Assembly: GCF_002211285.1 (NCBI RefSeq) | Contig: NZ_LOKX01000023.1 | Coordinates: 186,001-250,000, forward strand | Length of the DNA: 64,000 bases | Source of the DNA: Rhizobium sp. R635 | GTDB taxonomy: Bacteria; Pseudomonadota; Alphaproteobacteria; Rhizobiales; Rhizobiaceae | Reading direction: 5' to 3' | Shown: positions 15,623 through 25,078 of the stretch, one piece after another | Position numbering within the stretch: position 1 is the first letter of the stretch | Layout: every line of letters starts with the position of its first letter | Notes under the pieces: generated by a model | Told to the model about the DNA's origin: nothing | The model's database searches: none | The model's input: the letters and a program-made list of their open reading frames with translations, nothing else | Program-made: the position numbers and the translations under genes

Positions 15623-18569
15623 GAAGCTTCTCGTTTTCAGGATCGATGAAGACGGGATGGCAGAGCACCGCATCGGTGAATTCGTTGCGCAGGCCGTTCC
15701 AGACCGTCACCTTTTCGCCGATGCGTTCCGGTCCACGCTTGACGAGCGCAAGGCCGATCGTATGGCCGAGGCTCGGCGAGAAGGCGCTTGAGGTGACATA
15801 GCCCTGGTCGTTTTCGAGCGTCGCCGCAGCACCCTCGGCGAGGATATGCGAGCCGGTGCGGAAGCCGCTTGCCGGATTGAGCGGCTTGACGCCGACGAGG
15901 CGCGGCCGTTCGGGATGCTGCAGGCCCTCGCGGGCGAGCATCGCCTTGCCGATGAAATCCGGCTTGGTCGATGAAACCATGCGGCCGAAGCCGAGATCGC
16001 CAGGTGTTACCGTGCCGTTGATCTCGGCATGGGTAACGTGGCCCTTTTCGATGCGCATGACGCCGAGCGCTTCGACGCCGTAGGCTGAGATGCCGTGCTT
16101 TTCCCCTGATGCCATGATGGCATCGGCAACACTTTCGCCGTAGCCGGCCGGCACGGCCAGCTCGTAGGCGAGTTCGCCCGAGAAGGAAATCCGGAAGAGC
16201 CGGCCTTCGAGGCGGCCGCCGAATAAGGACACCTTGCGGGCGCTCATGAAGGGGAAGGCCGCATCCGATATATCCTCGTCGACGATCTCGGAGAGGATGG
16301 CGCGCGACTTCGGCCCGGCAACCGCCATCTGCGCCCATTGATCGGTCGAGGAGGCGAAGCAGACGTCGAGCTCCGGCCAGAGCGTCTGGGCGCAGAATTC
16401 GAGATGGGTGAGCACGCCGGCGGCAAGCGCCGTCGTCGTCGTCATGAAGAAATGGTCTTCGCTGAAGCGGCTGGTGGTGCCGTCGTCATAGATGAAGCCG
16501 TCTTCGCGCAGCATGATGCCGTAGCGCGCCTTGCCGACCGCCAGCTTGGCGAAGCCGTTGCAATAGACGCGGTCGAGGAAGGTCGCTGCATCCTTGCCGA
16601 AGATTTCGATCTTGCCGAGGGTGGAGACGTCGCAGAGGCCGGCATTCTTGCGGATGTTCAGCACTTCGCGATCGACGCTTTCGCGCCATATCGTCTCGCC
16701 GGCGCGCGGGAACCAGGAGGAGCGATACCAGAGGCCGGTTTCGACGAAGACCGCGCCGTTCTTTTTCGCCCAGCCGTGCAGCGGCGATCTGCGCGCCGGC
16801 TGGAAATCCTTGCCGCGCGACGCCCCGGTCAAAGCGCCGAAGGAGACCGGCGTATAGAAGGGCCGGAAAGTCGTCGTTCCCACCTCGGCAGGCGAAACGC
16901 CGCGTGCCTCGGCAAGAATGCCGATGGCGTTGATGTTGGAGAGCTTGCCCTGGTCGGTCGCCATGCCGCTGGTGGTATAACGCTTGGCAAGCTCGACATG
17001 GCCGTAGCCTTCGCGCACGGCAAGGCCGAGGTCCTTGAGATGCACGTCGTTCTGGTAATCGACGAAAGCCTTGCCCTTCGAGCCTTTGACCGACCAGAGC
17101 GGCTTTGCGTGCTGAGCCGTTTCGGTGGCAGAAGCAAAGGCCGGTTCCGCGGCGAGGCCGATTGCCTGCAATGCGGCAGCGGCCTTTGCCGCACCATCGC
17201 CGAGGCAGGCTGCGGTTTGCGCAAGGCCGGCGGCCGCGCCGGCAACGGCAAGACCTTCCTGCGCAGACGGCGCCAGAAAGGCCGAGGCCTCCTCCGACCA
17301 CTGCGGCTTGCCGCCGCGATGGCAGGCAAGATGAATGATAGGGCTCCAGCCGCCGGACATCCCAAGCGCATCGGCTTCGATCCGGCGAAGGCCGCCTGAG
17401 GTCTCGATACTGACGCCGCGCAGGCGCTTGCCGCCCTCTGCATCGATAACCCGGGCGCCTCGCAGAACCTCGGCGCGGCCCTGCCAGCTCTTGCCGCCAT
17501 CGGCGCGGCTGTCGACGATCGCGGCGACTCGAAGGCCGGCGGCTTCGAGGTCGGCGGCGGTGTCATATGCGGTATCGTTGGTAGTAAAGATCACCGTGCC
17601 TTGGCCAGGTGCTACCGCCTGCCGATTGAGATAGCTGCGCATGGCGCCTGCCATCATCACGCCGGGAATGTCGTTGCCGCCGAAGACGAGCGGCCGCTCC
17701 TCGGCCCCTGTCGCAAGGATCGCCTGGCGGGCGACGATACGCCACAACCGTTCGACCGGACGATCCGGATCGGGCAGCGCCACATGCTTCTGCACACGTT
17801 CGACCGCGCCGAAGAGATTGTCGTCGTACCAGCCGAACACCGTCGTGCGCGGCAGCCGGCGCACATTCGCCAGCCCTTCGAGTTCGGCCAGCAGCTCGCC
17901 GAGAAGAGCGTCCGCCGGCTTGCCGTCGACGGCGCCGCTGTCCGAGAGCAGGCTGCCGCCGAGATCGGGGCCTTCGTCTGCGAGAATGACGCGCGCGCCG
18001 GCGCGGCCGGCCGTCAGTGCTGCGGCAAGACCGGCAGGGCCGGAGCCGATCACGAGCAGGTCGCAATGCGCCCAGCATTTCTCATAGGCATCTGGATCGG
18101 CCTCATAGGAGGCCCGCCCCAGGCCCGCCGCCTTGCGGATCACCGGCTCGTAGAGTTTTTCCCAGAGGGCCGCCGGCCACATGAAGGTCTTGTAGTAGAA
18201 ACCGGCGCTGAGGAACGGCGAGAGCAGCCCGTTCACCGCGCCGACATCGAAGCCGAGCGAAGGCCAGCGGTTCTGGCTCTTCGCCGCCAGCCCTTCGTGA
18301 AGCTCGATCATCGTCGCGCGCGTATTCGGCTCGGTGCGCCCGCCGCTGCCTGTCGTCACCAGCGCGTTCGGTTCGGCGGCACCCGCCGTCAGGATGCCGC
18401 GCGGGCGGTGATATTTGAAGCTGCGGCCGACGAGTTGGATACCGTTGCCAAGCAGCGCCGAAGCGAGCGTGTCGCCCGGATGGCCTTGCAGCGCCTTGCC
18501 GTCGAAGGTGAAGCCCAGTGTCCTGGCGCGGTCGATACGGCCGCCGGAGGAAAGACGAAAGCTCGTCAT
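15615..18569 (-). CDS. soxA: Sarcosine oxidase alpha subunit family (candidate N-methylglutamate dehydrogenase subunit C)
   Basis: 984 residues, full length for SoxA. The N-terminus is a 2Fe-2S ferredoxin-like fold (FDGKALQGHPGDTLASAL near 22-39) lacking the iron Cys, as is normal in this family. An FAD/NAD-binding half contains LLVIGSGPAGLAAALTAGRAG near 171-190. A C-terminal glycine-cleavage T-protein-like domain (about 600-980) transfers the methyl-derived carbon to tetrahydrofolate. The product would be 5,10-methylene-tetrahydrofolate plus glycine from sarcosine, or glutamate from N-methylglutamate. The start overlaps the soxD stop by 4 bases. Confidence 0.93.
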   Translation of the reverse strand: MTSFRLSSGGRIDRARTLGFTFDGKALQGHPGDTLASALLGNGIQLVGRSFKYHRPRGILTAGAAEPNALVTTGSGGRTEPNTRATMIELHEGLAAKSQNRWPSLGFDVGAVNGLLSPFLSAGFYYKTFMWPAALWEKLYEPVIRKAAGLGRASYEADPDAYEKCWAHCDLLVIGSGPAGLAAALTAGRAGARVILADEGPDLGGSLLSDSGAVDGKPADALLGELLAELEGLANVRRLPRTTVFGWYDDNLFGAVERVQKHVALPDPDRPVERLWRIVARQAILATGAEERPLVFGGNDIPGVMMAGAMRSYLNRQAVAPGQGTVIFTTNDTAYDTAADLEAAGLRVAAIVDSRADGGKSWQGRAEVLRGARVIDAEGGKRLRGVSIETSGGLRRIEADALGMSGGWSPIIHLACHRGGKPQWSEEASAFLAPSAQEGLAVAGAAAGLAQTAACLGDGAAKAAAALQAIGLAAEPAFASATETAQHAKPLWSVKGSKGKAFVDYQNDVHLKDLGLAVREGYGHVELAKRYTTSGMATDQGKLSNINAIGILAEARGVSPAEVGTTTFRPFYTPVSFGALTGASRGKDFQPARRSPLHGWAKKNGAVFVETGLWYRSSWFPRAGETIWRESVDREVLNIRKNAGLCDVSTLGKIEIFGKDAATFLDRVYCNGFAKLAVGKARYGIMLREDGFIYDDGTTSRFSEDHFFMTTTTALAAGVLTHLEFCAQTLWPELDVCFASSTDQWAQMAVAGPKSRAILSEIVDEDISDAAFPFMSARKVSLFGGRLEGRLFRISFSGELAYELAVPAGYGESVADAIMASGEKHGISAYGVEALGVMRIEKGHVTHAEINGTVTPGDLGFGRMVSSTKPDFIGKAMLAREGLQHPERPRLVGVKPLNPASGFRTGSHILAEGAAATLENDQGYVTSSAFSPSLGHTIGLALVKRGPERIGEKVTVWNGLRNEFTDAVLCHPVFIDPENEKLHA

Positions 18570-18847
18570 GCCGGTTCTCCGCCGAGCTTGGCAAGGGCGG
18601 CATCCCTGACGCCATGGACCGCATGGGTGACGGTATCACGCTCGACGATCAGCCAGCGACGGCATCCGGAAGAGTGGTGCCAATATTCTCTGTGCCGGCC
18701 CTTCGGATTGTCGCGCAGATAGACATAGTCGTACCAGACATCCGCTCCGGCATCCGGCGCCGGCCGGACAAGGTTCGCATCGCCGCGGATCGAGAATTCC
18801 TCCTTGGGCCGGGCGCCGCAATGGGGACATGAAATCAGGCTCGCCAT
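18566..18847 (-). CDS. soxD: Sarcosine oxidase delta subunit family (candidate N-methylglutamate dehydrogenase subunit B)
   Basis: 93 residues, typical SoxD size. The N-terminal CPHC motif (C7, C10) and a later His/Cys-containing stretch (REYWHHSSGCRRW) make the structural zinc site of the family. It is packed between soxB (14 bp gap) and soxA (4-base overlap), so the four subunits are translated from one message. Confidence 0.93.
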   Translation of the reverse strand: MASLISCPHCGARPKEEFSIRGDANLVRPAPDAGADVWYDYVYLRDNPKGRHREYWHHSSGCRRWLIVERDTVTHAVHGVRDAALAKLGGEPA

Positions 18848-18860
18848 CGTCTAAATGTCC

Positions 18861-20111
18861 TCAGTGCAGATTGGGCTGGGCGCCGACGCCCTTTTCATCG
18901 ATCTGATAGCCGCGCGCGAAACGGTCGAGCCGGAAGGCGCGCGCCGTCTGGTGCGGCGTATTGCGGGCGATCAGATGGGCGTAGCAGAAGCCGGAGGCGG
19001 GGGTGGCCTTGAAGCCGCCGTAACACCAGCCGGCGTTGAGATAGAGATTGTCGATATGGGTGCGGTCGATGATTGGCGAGCCGTCCATGCTCATGTCCAT
19101 GACGCCGCCCCAGGAGCGCAGGTAGCGCACGCGCGACAGCGACGGGATCATCGCGATGCCGGCTTCGGCGACGTGCTCGACCGTGGCAAGATTGCCGCGC
19201 TGGGCGTAAGAATTGTAGCCGTCGATATCGCCGCCGAAGACGAGCCCGCCCTTATCCGACTGGGACACGTAGAAATGCCCGGCGCCGAAGGTGACGACAT
19301 TGTCGATGAAGGGTTTCAGCCCTTCGGAGACGAAGGCCTGCAGCACATGACTTTCGATCGGCAGGCGGAGGCCGGCCATATCGGCGACGACGGTGGAATT
19401 GCCGGCGGCCGCGAGCGCCAGCTTGCCGCAGCCGATGAAGCCCCGGCTGGTCTCGACGCCGGTGACTTCACCGTTTTCCGTGCGGATGCCGGTGACTTCG
19501 CATTGGGTGATGATATCGACGCCGCGGCTGTCCGCGCCGCGGGCATAACCCCAGGCGACCGCGTCGTGGCGCACCGTGCCGCCACGCGGCTGGAAGAGGC
19601 CGCCCATCACGGGAAAGCGGGCATTGTCGAAATCGAGGAAGGGCAATTTCTTGCGCACCGCCTGCCGGTCGAGGAGCTCGGCATCGACCCCGTGCAGCCG
19701 CATGGCGTTGCCGCGGCGCGTATAGGCGTCGCGCTGCGCGTCGGAATGGAAGAGGTTGAGGACGCCGCGCTGCGAGACCATGGCGTTGAAGTTGAAGTCC
19801 TGCTCCAAGCCTTCCCAGAGCTTCATCGACAGCTCGTAAAAGGGATTGTTGCCCGGAAGCAGGTAGTTCGAGCGGATGATCGTCGTGTTCCTGCCGATAT
19901 TGCCGGAACCGAGATAGCCCTTTTCGAGAACGGCGACATTGGTGATGCCGAACTCCTTGGCGAGATAATAAGCGGTGGCAAGACCATGGCCGCCGCCACC
20001 GACGATGATGACGTCGTAATGCGGCTTCGGTGAGGGATCGCGCCAGGCCGGCGCCCAGCTCTTGTTGCCGCGAAGGCCGTTCAGGAAGATCGAAAAAGCG
20101 GAATAGCGCAT
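18861..20111 (-). CDS. soxB: Sarcosine oxidase beta subunit family (candidate N-methylglutamate dehydrogenase subunit A)
   Basis: 416 residues, full length. It starts at ATG 20111 rather than at the Met nine codons upstream, matching the family's MRYSAFSIF start. The FAD-binding IIVGGGGHGLATAYYLA lies near residues 35-51, and it keeps GSGNIGRNTTIIRSNYL and the C-terminal GGFKATPASG motif of the DAO/GlpO fold. This subunit oxidises the N-methyl amine. It is the first gene of the sox operon, 87 bp from the divergent glxA regulator. Sarcosine and N-methylglutamate enzymes cannot be separated by eye. Confidence 0.93.
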   Translation of the reverse strand: MRYSAFSIFLNGLRGNKSWAPAWRDPSPKPHYDVIIVGGGGHGLATAYYLAKEFGITNVAVLEKGYLGSGNIGRNTTIIRSNYLLPGNNPFYELSMKLWEGLEQDFNFNAMVSQRGVLNLFHSDAQRDAYTRRGNAMRLHGVDAELLDRQAVRKKLPFLDFDNARFPVMGGLFQPRGGTVRHDAVAWGYARGADSRGVDIITQCEVTGIRTENGEVTGVETSRGFIGCGKLALAAAGNSTVVADMAGLRLPIESHVLQAFVSEGLKPFIDNVVTFGAGHFYVSQSDKGGLVFGGDIDGYNSYAQRGNLATVEHVAEAGIAMIPSLSRVRYLRSWGGVMDMSMDGSPIIDRTHIDNLYLNAGWCYGGFKATPASGFCYAHLIARNTPHQTARAFRLDRFARGYQIDEKGVGAQPNLH

Positions 20112-20198
20112 GGGTGAATCCGAAAAGAACAGGCCCATGATGACAGAAAGACCGCATTCGACTTGCGTAATAAGGACACTTGCAGCTAGAAAAGAGAC

Positions 20199-21155
20199 AT
20201 GTCCTCCGATACCAGAAACGTCCAGGCGGTCGGCTTCATCCTGATTCCGGGATTTGCACTGATGTCCTATGCCTCGGCGACCGAGCCGTTGCGGGCGGCA
20301 AACCTTCTGGCCGGACGAGAGATCTATCGCGTCTCGACCTTTTCGCCGGATGGCGCGCCGGCGCTTTCCTCCTCAGGCGTCAGCGTGCCCGCCGAACCTC
20401 TTCCCCTCAGGGGATCGGGCCTCGGCACCGCCTTCGTCTGCGCCGGCGGTTCGCCTCGGGAGTGGCGATATCCGGGCGTACTTGCCTGCCTGAGGCAGCT
20501 GTCGCGCGAGGGCGTGAGGATCGGCGGGATTTCCGGCGGCCCTTATCTGATGGCCGCCGCCGGGTTGCTTGCCGGCCGAGACTTCACCATTCACTGGGAA
20601 TATGCGGCCGCCCTTCTCGAAGCCTTCCCGGACCTCACGCCGCGCCAGGCGCGCTTCATGATCGACGGCAACCGCATCAGCTGCGGCGGCGGCATCTCCG
20701 CCCTCGATATGATGCATGTGCTGATCGGCGAGCGCATGGGGCCGGATTTCGCCCGCCGGGTCAGCGACTGGTATCTGCACACGGAGGTCAACGAACCCGC
20801 CGCGCCGCAGCGCGCCTCGCTCGCCGAGCGCTATGGCGTCTACCACCCCGGCCTGCTCAACGTTCTCGAACGGATGGAGGAGACGATCGAGATGCCGCTC
20901 GACCGGGCCGCCATGGCGCGCATTGCCGGCGTCACTCCCCGTCATCTCGACCGGCTGTTTTCAGCCCATCTCGGAACCACCTTCCTCGATCAATATCACA
21001 GGATCAGGCTGCAGCATGCCCAACGGCTGCTGAAGCAGAGCCCGCTCTCCATATCGGAAATCGCGGTCGCCACCGGCTTTTCCAGTCCGAGCCACTTTTC
21101 CCGCATGTTCCGCGCGGTTTACGGCATCGCTCCGCGTCAGGCGCGGCAGGAATAG
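20199..21155 (+). CDS. glxA: GlxA-family regulator (DJ-1/PfpI-like domain plus AraC helix-turn-helix)
   Basis: 318 residues. The N-terminal half (about 8-170) is a class-I glutamine-amidotransferase-like DJ-1/PfpI domain (LIPGFALMSYASATEPLRAAN) without an evident catalytic Cys at the nucleophile elbow (GGISGGPYLMAAAG). The C-terminal 100 residues are a double AraC helix-turn-helix (SISEIAVATGFSSPSHFSRMFRAVYG). Relatives control glycine-betaine/sarcosine-type amine catabolism. It is divergent from soxBDAG and upstream of the glx genes, so it probably activates one or both. The 87-bp divergent gap should hold its sites. Confidence 0.9.
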   Translation: MSSDTRNVQAVGFILIPGFALMSYASATEPLRAANLLAGREIYRVSTFSPDGAPALSSSGVSVPAEPLPLRGSGLGTAFVCAGGSPREWRYPGVLACLRQLSREGVRIGGISGGPYLMAAAGLLAGRDFTIHWEYAAALLEAFPDLTPRQARFMIDGNRISCGGGISALDMMHVLIGERMGPDFARRVSDWYLHTEVNEPAAPQRASLAERYGVYHPGLLNVLERMEETIEMPLDRAAMARIAGVTPRHLDRLFSAHLGTTFLDQYHRIRLQHAQRLLKQSPLSISEIAVATGFSSPSHFSRMFRAVYGIAPRQARQE

Positions 21156-21233
21156 GCTTTCCTCACGGTTGAGAAAATTTCACTGCCACGATAGGGTCGC
21201 GTCCGAATAAAATAGAAGGTGACGGGAAAATCG

Positions 21234-21917
21234 ATGAACTCCAAAGGTGACGCTGCGGACAAGCAGGAACACGCAGCCGGCGGGCGGGTCCCTTTTTCTC
21301 AGGATCCCCACGCCGTTCGGGAACCGAAGGAAAACAACCTCGAAATGGCGATCGGCCACGAGGTCCGCGCCTATCGCAAGAAACTCGGCATTACCGTCAC
21401 CGATCTCGCGGCCGCGACCGGCATTTCCCTCGGCATGCTGTCGAAGATCGAGAACGGCAACATTTCGCCGTCGCTGACGACGCTGCAATCGCTGTCGCGG
21501 GCGCTCGGCGTGCCGCTGACGGCCTTCTTCCGCCGCTATGAAGAACCGCGCAATGCCGTCTTCGTCAAGGCGGGGCAGGGCGTCGAACTCGAACGGCGCG
21601 GCACCCGCGCCGGCCACCAGTATAATCTGCTCGGCCATATCGACAACAACACCAGCGGCGTCATCGTCGAACCCTATCTCATCACGCTGACGGCCGATTC
21701 CGACGTCTTCCCGACCTTCCAGCACGAGGGCATGGAGTTCCTCTACATGCTCGAGGGCGAGGTGATCTATCGCCACGGCGATCAGCTTTTCCATATGCAG
21801 CCGGGCGACAGCCTGTTCTTCGACGCCGATGCGCCGCACGGGCCGGAGCAGCTGGTGAAACTGCCGAGCAAATACCTCTCGATCATCAGCTATCCCCAGC
21901 TGAACTCCAGAAGCTGA
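21234..21917 (+). CDS. XRE-type regulator with C-terminal cupin sensor domain
   Basis: 227 residues from ATG 21234; an in-frame GTG at 21219 is the alternative. An XRE helix-turn-helix lies at about 42-95 (VTDLAAATGISLGMLSKIENGNISPSL). A cupin_2 domain follows at about 145-220 (HEGMEFLYMLEGEVIYRHGDQLFHMQPGDSLFFDADAPHG) with the HxxxE/H metal pattern. Such XRE-cupin proteins often sense the substrate of the neighbouring pathway. Here it sits 88 bp upstream of glxB on the same strand, so it is the best candidate to control glxBCD-glnT-purU. Confidence 0.88.
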   Translation: MNSKGDAADKQEHAAGGRVPFSQDPHAVREPKENNLEMAIGHEVRAYRKKLGITVTDLAAATGISLGMLSKIENGNISPSLTTLQSLSRALGVPLTAFFRRYEEPRNAVFVKAGQGVELERRGTRAGHQYNLLGHIDNNTSGVIVEPYLITLTADSDVFPTFQHEGMEFLYMLEGEVIYRHGDQLFHMQPGDSLFFDADAPHGPEQLVKLPSKYLSIISYPQLNSRS

Positions 21918-22005
21918 CTTGCCTGAGAAGAAAAAATTATTCTTCCAAGTTGAACTCCACAAATAGACCTGCTAGTCCTTTCTCAACACGAAAGGAGGCA
22001 CGGCT

Positions 22006-22911
22006 ATGTGCGGCATTGTTGGATTGTTCCTCAAGGACAAGAGCCTTGAGCCCCAGCTGGGAAACCTGCTCTCGGACATGCTGATCACCATGACCGATCG
22101 CGGGCCGGATTCGGCCGGCATCGCGATCTATGGCGGCTCTGCCGAGGGCAAGGCGAAAATCACCATCCAGTCCGCCAATCCGGGTGTGGACTTCGAAGGC
22201 CTCGCCGGCGACCTGGAGAAAGCCGGCATCAAGGCTCATGTGTGGATCAAGAGCACGCATGCGGTCATCGAGCTTGATGCCTCCAAGCTTGGAGACGTGC
22301 GCGAGGCGCTCGAACGTATCCGCCCGTCAGTCCGCCTCATGGGCTCGGGTGAAAGCGTCGAAATCTACAAGGAAATCGGTCTTCCGAAAGACGTCGTTGC
22401 CCGCTTCGGCGTCCGCGCGATGAGCGGAACCCACGGCATCGGCCATACCCGCATGGCGACCGAATCCGCCGTCACCACGCTCGGCGCCCATCCGTTCTCG
22501 ACCGGCGCCGACCAGTGCCTCGTGCACAACGGTTCGCTCTCCAACCACAACAATCTGCGCCGCGAACTGGTGCGCGAAGGCATGACCTTCGAGACGCAGA
22601 ACGATTCCGAAGTCGCCGCCGCCTATCTCACAGCCGAAATGGCCAAGGGCAAGGATCTCGGCCAGGCGCTGACCGGCGCGCTCGACGATCTCGACGGCTT
22701 CTTCACCTTCGTCGTCGGCACCAAGTCCGGCTTCGGCGTGGTGCGCGACCCCATCGCCTGCAAGCCCGCCGTCATGGCCGAGACGGACCAGTACGTCGCC
22801 TTCGGCTCGGAATACCGCGCGCTGGTCAACCTTCCCGGCATCGAGAATGCCCGCGTCTGGGAGCCGGAACCGGCAACCGTTTACTTCTGGGATCACGACA
22901 AGGCCGCCTGA
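22006..22911 (+). CDS. glxB: GlxB, class II glutamine amidotransferase (N-methylglutamate synthase subunit A homologue)
   Basis: 301 residues starting MCGIVGLF. Cys2 becomes the N-terminal nucleophile of class II (purF/gltB-type) amidotransferases once Met is removed. Later motifs fit the fold: GTHGIGHTRMATESAV, HNGSLSNHNNLRREL, and NDSEVAAAYL. AAAGGAGG precedes the ATG by 8 bases. With GlxC and GlxD it reproduces the three functional parts of glutamate synthase as separate proteins. In methylotrophs the homologous MgsABC makes N-methylglutamate from gamma-glutamylmethylamide or methylamine. Confidence 0.92.
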   Translation: MCGIVGLFLKDKSLEPQLGNLLSDMLITMTDRGPDSAGIAIYGGSAEGKAKITIQSANPGVDFEGLAGDLEKAGIKAHVWIKSTHAVIELDASKLGDVREALERIRPSVRLMGSGESVEIYKEIGLPKDVVARFGVRAMSGTHGIGHTRMATESAVTTLGAHPFSTGADQCLVHNGSLSNHNNLRRELVREGMTFETQNDSEVAAAYLTAEMAKGKDLGQALTGALDDLDGFFTFVVGTKSGFGVVRDPIACKPAVMAETDQYVAFGSEYRALVNLPGIENARVWEPEPATVYFWDHDKAA

Positions 22912-22968
22912 GGGGCGCCTGAAAGCCAAGAGGCGGCTCGGGCCGTCTCTCCGACCAACGAGGTACCA

Positions 22969-23655
22969 ATGCCCACATTCGATCTTTCCAACACCCCTCT
23001 CCGCGAACTGAATAGCGCCCTGCATGCCCTGTCCAAAGGGGCGAACGACACCGAATTCGAAGTCATCAACCCGCGCGGCAGCCATGCCGTCGCCGTCGGC
23101 ATCGACAGCCCGGTCACGGTCGCCGTCAGAGGATCGGTCGGCTATTACTGCGCCGGCATGAACGACGGCGGCAGGGTTACGGTTCATGGCTCGGCCGGTC
23201 CGGGCGTTGCCGAAAACATGATGTCCGGCACCGTAGTCATCGAGGGCGACGCCAGCCAGTATGCCGGCGCCACGGGCCGGGGCGGCCTGCTCGTCATCAA
23301 GGGCAATGCGGCCTCGCGCTGCGGCATTTCGATGAAGGGCATCGACATCGTCGTTCATGGCAGCATCGGCCACATGTCGGCCTTCATGGGCCAGTCCGGC
23401 CATCTCGTCGTGCTCGGCGACGCCGGCGATGCGCTGGGGGATTCGCTTTACGAAGCCAAGCTGTTCGTCCGCGGCGAGGTCAAGAGCCTCGGCTCCGACT
23501 GCATCGAGAAGGAGATGCGGCCGGAGCATCTGGAAAAGCTTGCCGAGCTGCTCGACAAGGCGGGCGTGACGGGCGTCAGGCCCGAAGAGTTCAAGCGCTA
23601 CGGCTCGGCCCGCAAACTCTACAATTTCAACATCGACAACGCCGACGCGTATTGA
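22969..23655 (+). CDS. glxC: GlxC, glutamate synthase C-terminal (GXGXG beta-helix) domain protein
   Basis: 228 residues made of repeated Gly-rich strands (GSVGYYCAGMNDGGRVTVHGSAG, GGLLVIKGNAASRCG), the right-handed beta-helix of the GltB C-terminal domain. This domain carries no active site; it forms a structural bridge between amidotransferase and FMN domains. It corresponds to MgsB. The start ATG 22969 follows GAGG with a short gap. glxD follows 14 bp later on the same message. Confidence 0.9.
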   Translation: MPTFDLSNTPLRELNSALHALSKGANDTEFEVINPRGSHAVAVGIDSPVTVAVRGSVGYYCAGMNDGGRVTVHGSAGPGVAENMMSGTVVIEGDASQYAGATGRGGLLVIKGNAASRCGISMKGIDIVVHGSIGHMSAFMGQSGHLVVLGDAGDALGDSLYEAKLFVRGEVKSLGSDCIEKEMRPEHLEKLAELLDKAGVTGVRPEEFKRYGSARKLYNFNIDNADAY

Positions 23656-23669
23656 GGCGAGGGACATCC

Positions 23670-24998
23670 ATGAGCTATCACAACCCTTACACCCCGCCAC
23701 GTAAGTCCGCGACCTTCGACGATTACACGCTCGCCGAAATCCGCCGCGCGGCGGCCACCGGCATCTACGACATCCGCGGCGCCGGCACCAAGCGCAAGGT
23801 TCCGCATTTCGACGATCTGCTGTTCCTCGGCGCCTCGATCTCGCGCTATCCGCTCGAAGGCTATCGGGAGAAGTGCGACACGACGGTGGTGCTCGGCTCG
23901 CGTTTCGCCAAGAAGCCGATCACGCTGAAGACGCCGATCACCATTGCCGGCATGAGCTTCGGCGCGCTGTCCGGCAATGCCAAGGAAGCGCTCGGCCGCG
24001 GTGCGACGATCGCAGGCACGTCGACCACGACAGGCGACGGAGGCATGACGGACGAAGAACGCGGCCATTCGCAGACGCTGGTCTATCAATACCTGCCTTC
24101 GCGTTACGGCATGAATCCGAAGGACCTGCGCCGCGCCGACGCGATCGAAGTCGTGGTCGGCCAGGGCGCCAAGCCCGGTGGCGGCGGCATGCTGCTCGGC
24201 CAGAAGATCTCCGACCGCGTCGCCAATATGCGCAACCTGCCGAAGGGCATCGACCAGCGCTCGGCCTGCCGCCATCCGGACTGGACCGGCCCCGACGATC
24301 TCGAAATCAAGATCATGGAGCTGCGCGAGATCACCGATTGGGAAAAGCCGATCTACGTCAAGGTCGGCGGCGCGCGCCCCTATTACGACACGGCCCTTGC
24401 CGTGAAGGCGGGTGCCGACGTCGTCGTGCTCGACGGCATGCAGGGGGGCACGGCGGCCACACAGGACGTCTTCATCGAGAATGTCGGCATGCCGACGCTT
24501 GCCTGCATTCGCCCGGCCGTTCAGGCGCTGCAGGATCTCGGCATGCACCGGAAGGTGCAGCTCATCGTTTCCGGCGGCATCCGCTCGGGCGCCGACGTTG
24601 CCAAGGCCCTGGCGCTCGGCGCCGATGCCGTCGCAATCGGCACGGCGGCGCTCGTCGCCATCGGCGACAACGATCCGCACTGGGAAGAGGAATATCAGAA
24701 GCTCGGCACGACGGCCGGCGCCTATGACGATTGGCATGAGGGCAAGGACCCGGCCGGCATCACCACCCAGGACCCGGAACTCGCAAAGCGCCTCGATCCG
24801 GTCGCGGCCGGCCGCCGCCTTGCCAACTACCTCAAGGTGATGACGCTCGAGGCACAGACAATCGCACGCGCCTGCGGCAAGAACCACCTGCACAACCTCG
24901 AGCCGGAAGACCTCGTCGCGCTGACGATCGAGGCATCGGCCATGGCGCAGGTGCCGCTCGCCGGCACCAACTGGATTCCCGGCAAGGGAGGCTTCTGA
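23670..24998 (+). CDS. glxD: GlxD, FMN-binding glutamate synthase domain protein (N-methylglutamate synthase subunit C homologue)
   Basis: 442 residues. The central FMN-binding TIM barrel of glutamate synthase is seen: MSFGALSGNAKEALGRG, TTGDGGM, KPGGGGMLLGQKIS, and VSGGIRSGADVAKALALGADAVAIGTAAL for the FMN phosphate. Cys residues near the middle (SACRHP) and end (ARACGKNHLHNL) could serve an iron-sulfur cluster, as in glutamate synthase. The start is set at ATG 23670 with GCGAGGGA upstream. An in-frame ATG at 23652 overlapping glxC is the alternative. Confidence 0.9.
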   Translation: MSYHNPYTPPRKSATFDDYTLAEIRRAAATGIYDIRGAGTKRKVPHFDDLLFLGASISRYPLEGYREKCDTTVVLGSRFAKKPITLKTPITIAGMSFGALSGNAKEALGRGATIAGTSTTTGDGGMTDEERGHSQTLVYQYLPSRYGMNPKDLRRADAIEVVVGQGAKPGGGGMLLGQKISDRVANMRNLPKGIDQRSACRHPDWTGPDDLEIKIMELREITDWEKPIYVKVGGARPYYDTALAVKAGADVVVLDGMQGGTAATQDVFIENVGMPTLACIRPAVQALQDLGMHRKVQLIVSGGIRSGADVAKALALGADAVAIGTAALVAIGDNDPHWEEEYQKLGTTAGAYDDWHEGKDPAGITTQDPELAKRLDPVAAGRRLANYLKVMTLEAQTIARACGKNHLHNLEPEDLVALTIEASAMAQVPLAGTNWIPGKGGF

Positions 24999-25005
24999 TT
25001 TCTAC

Positions 25006-25028
25006 CGGCCGGGCAAAAGACCCGGCCG
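25006..25028 (+). other. Intercistronic hairpin between glxD and glnT
   Basis: CGGCCGGG (25006-25013) and CCCGGCCG (25021-25028) pair perfectly around a 7-base loop. No T-run follows, so it is more likely an mRNA-stability or attenuating hairpin than a full terminator. glnT begins 50 bp later. Confidence 0.6.
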
Positions 25029-25078
25029 TCTCATATCCATAACCAAGGTGTCTCCAAGAAATCCAAAGGGGAACGAGT

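Noticed and set aside
15623-15673. Longer start for soxG
   Set aside because: The added 17 residues come from the soxA coding region; the 8-base overlap start gives the family length.
16338-18722. Long plus-strand frames opposite soxA
   Set aside because: Shadows with basic, low-complexity translation; soxA is full length on the other strand.
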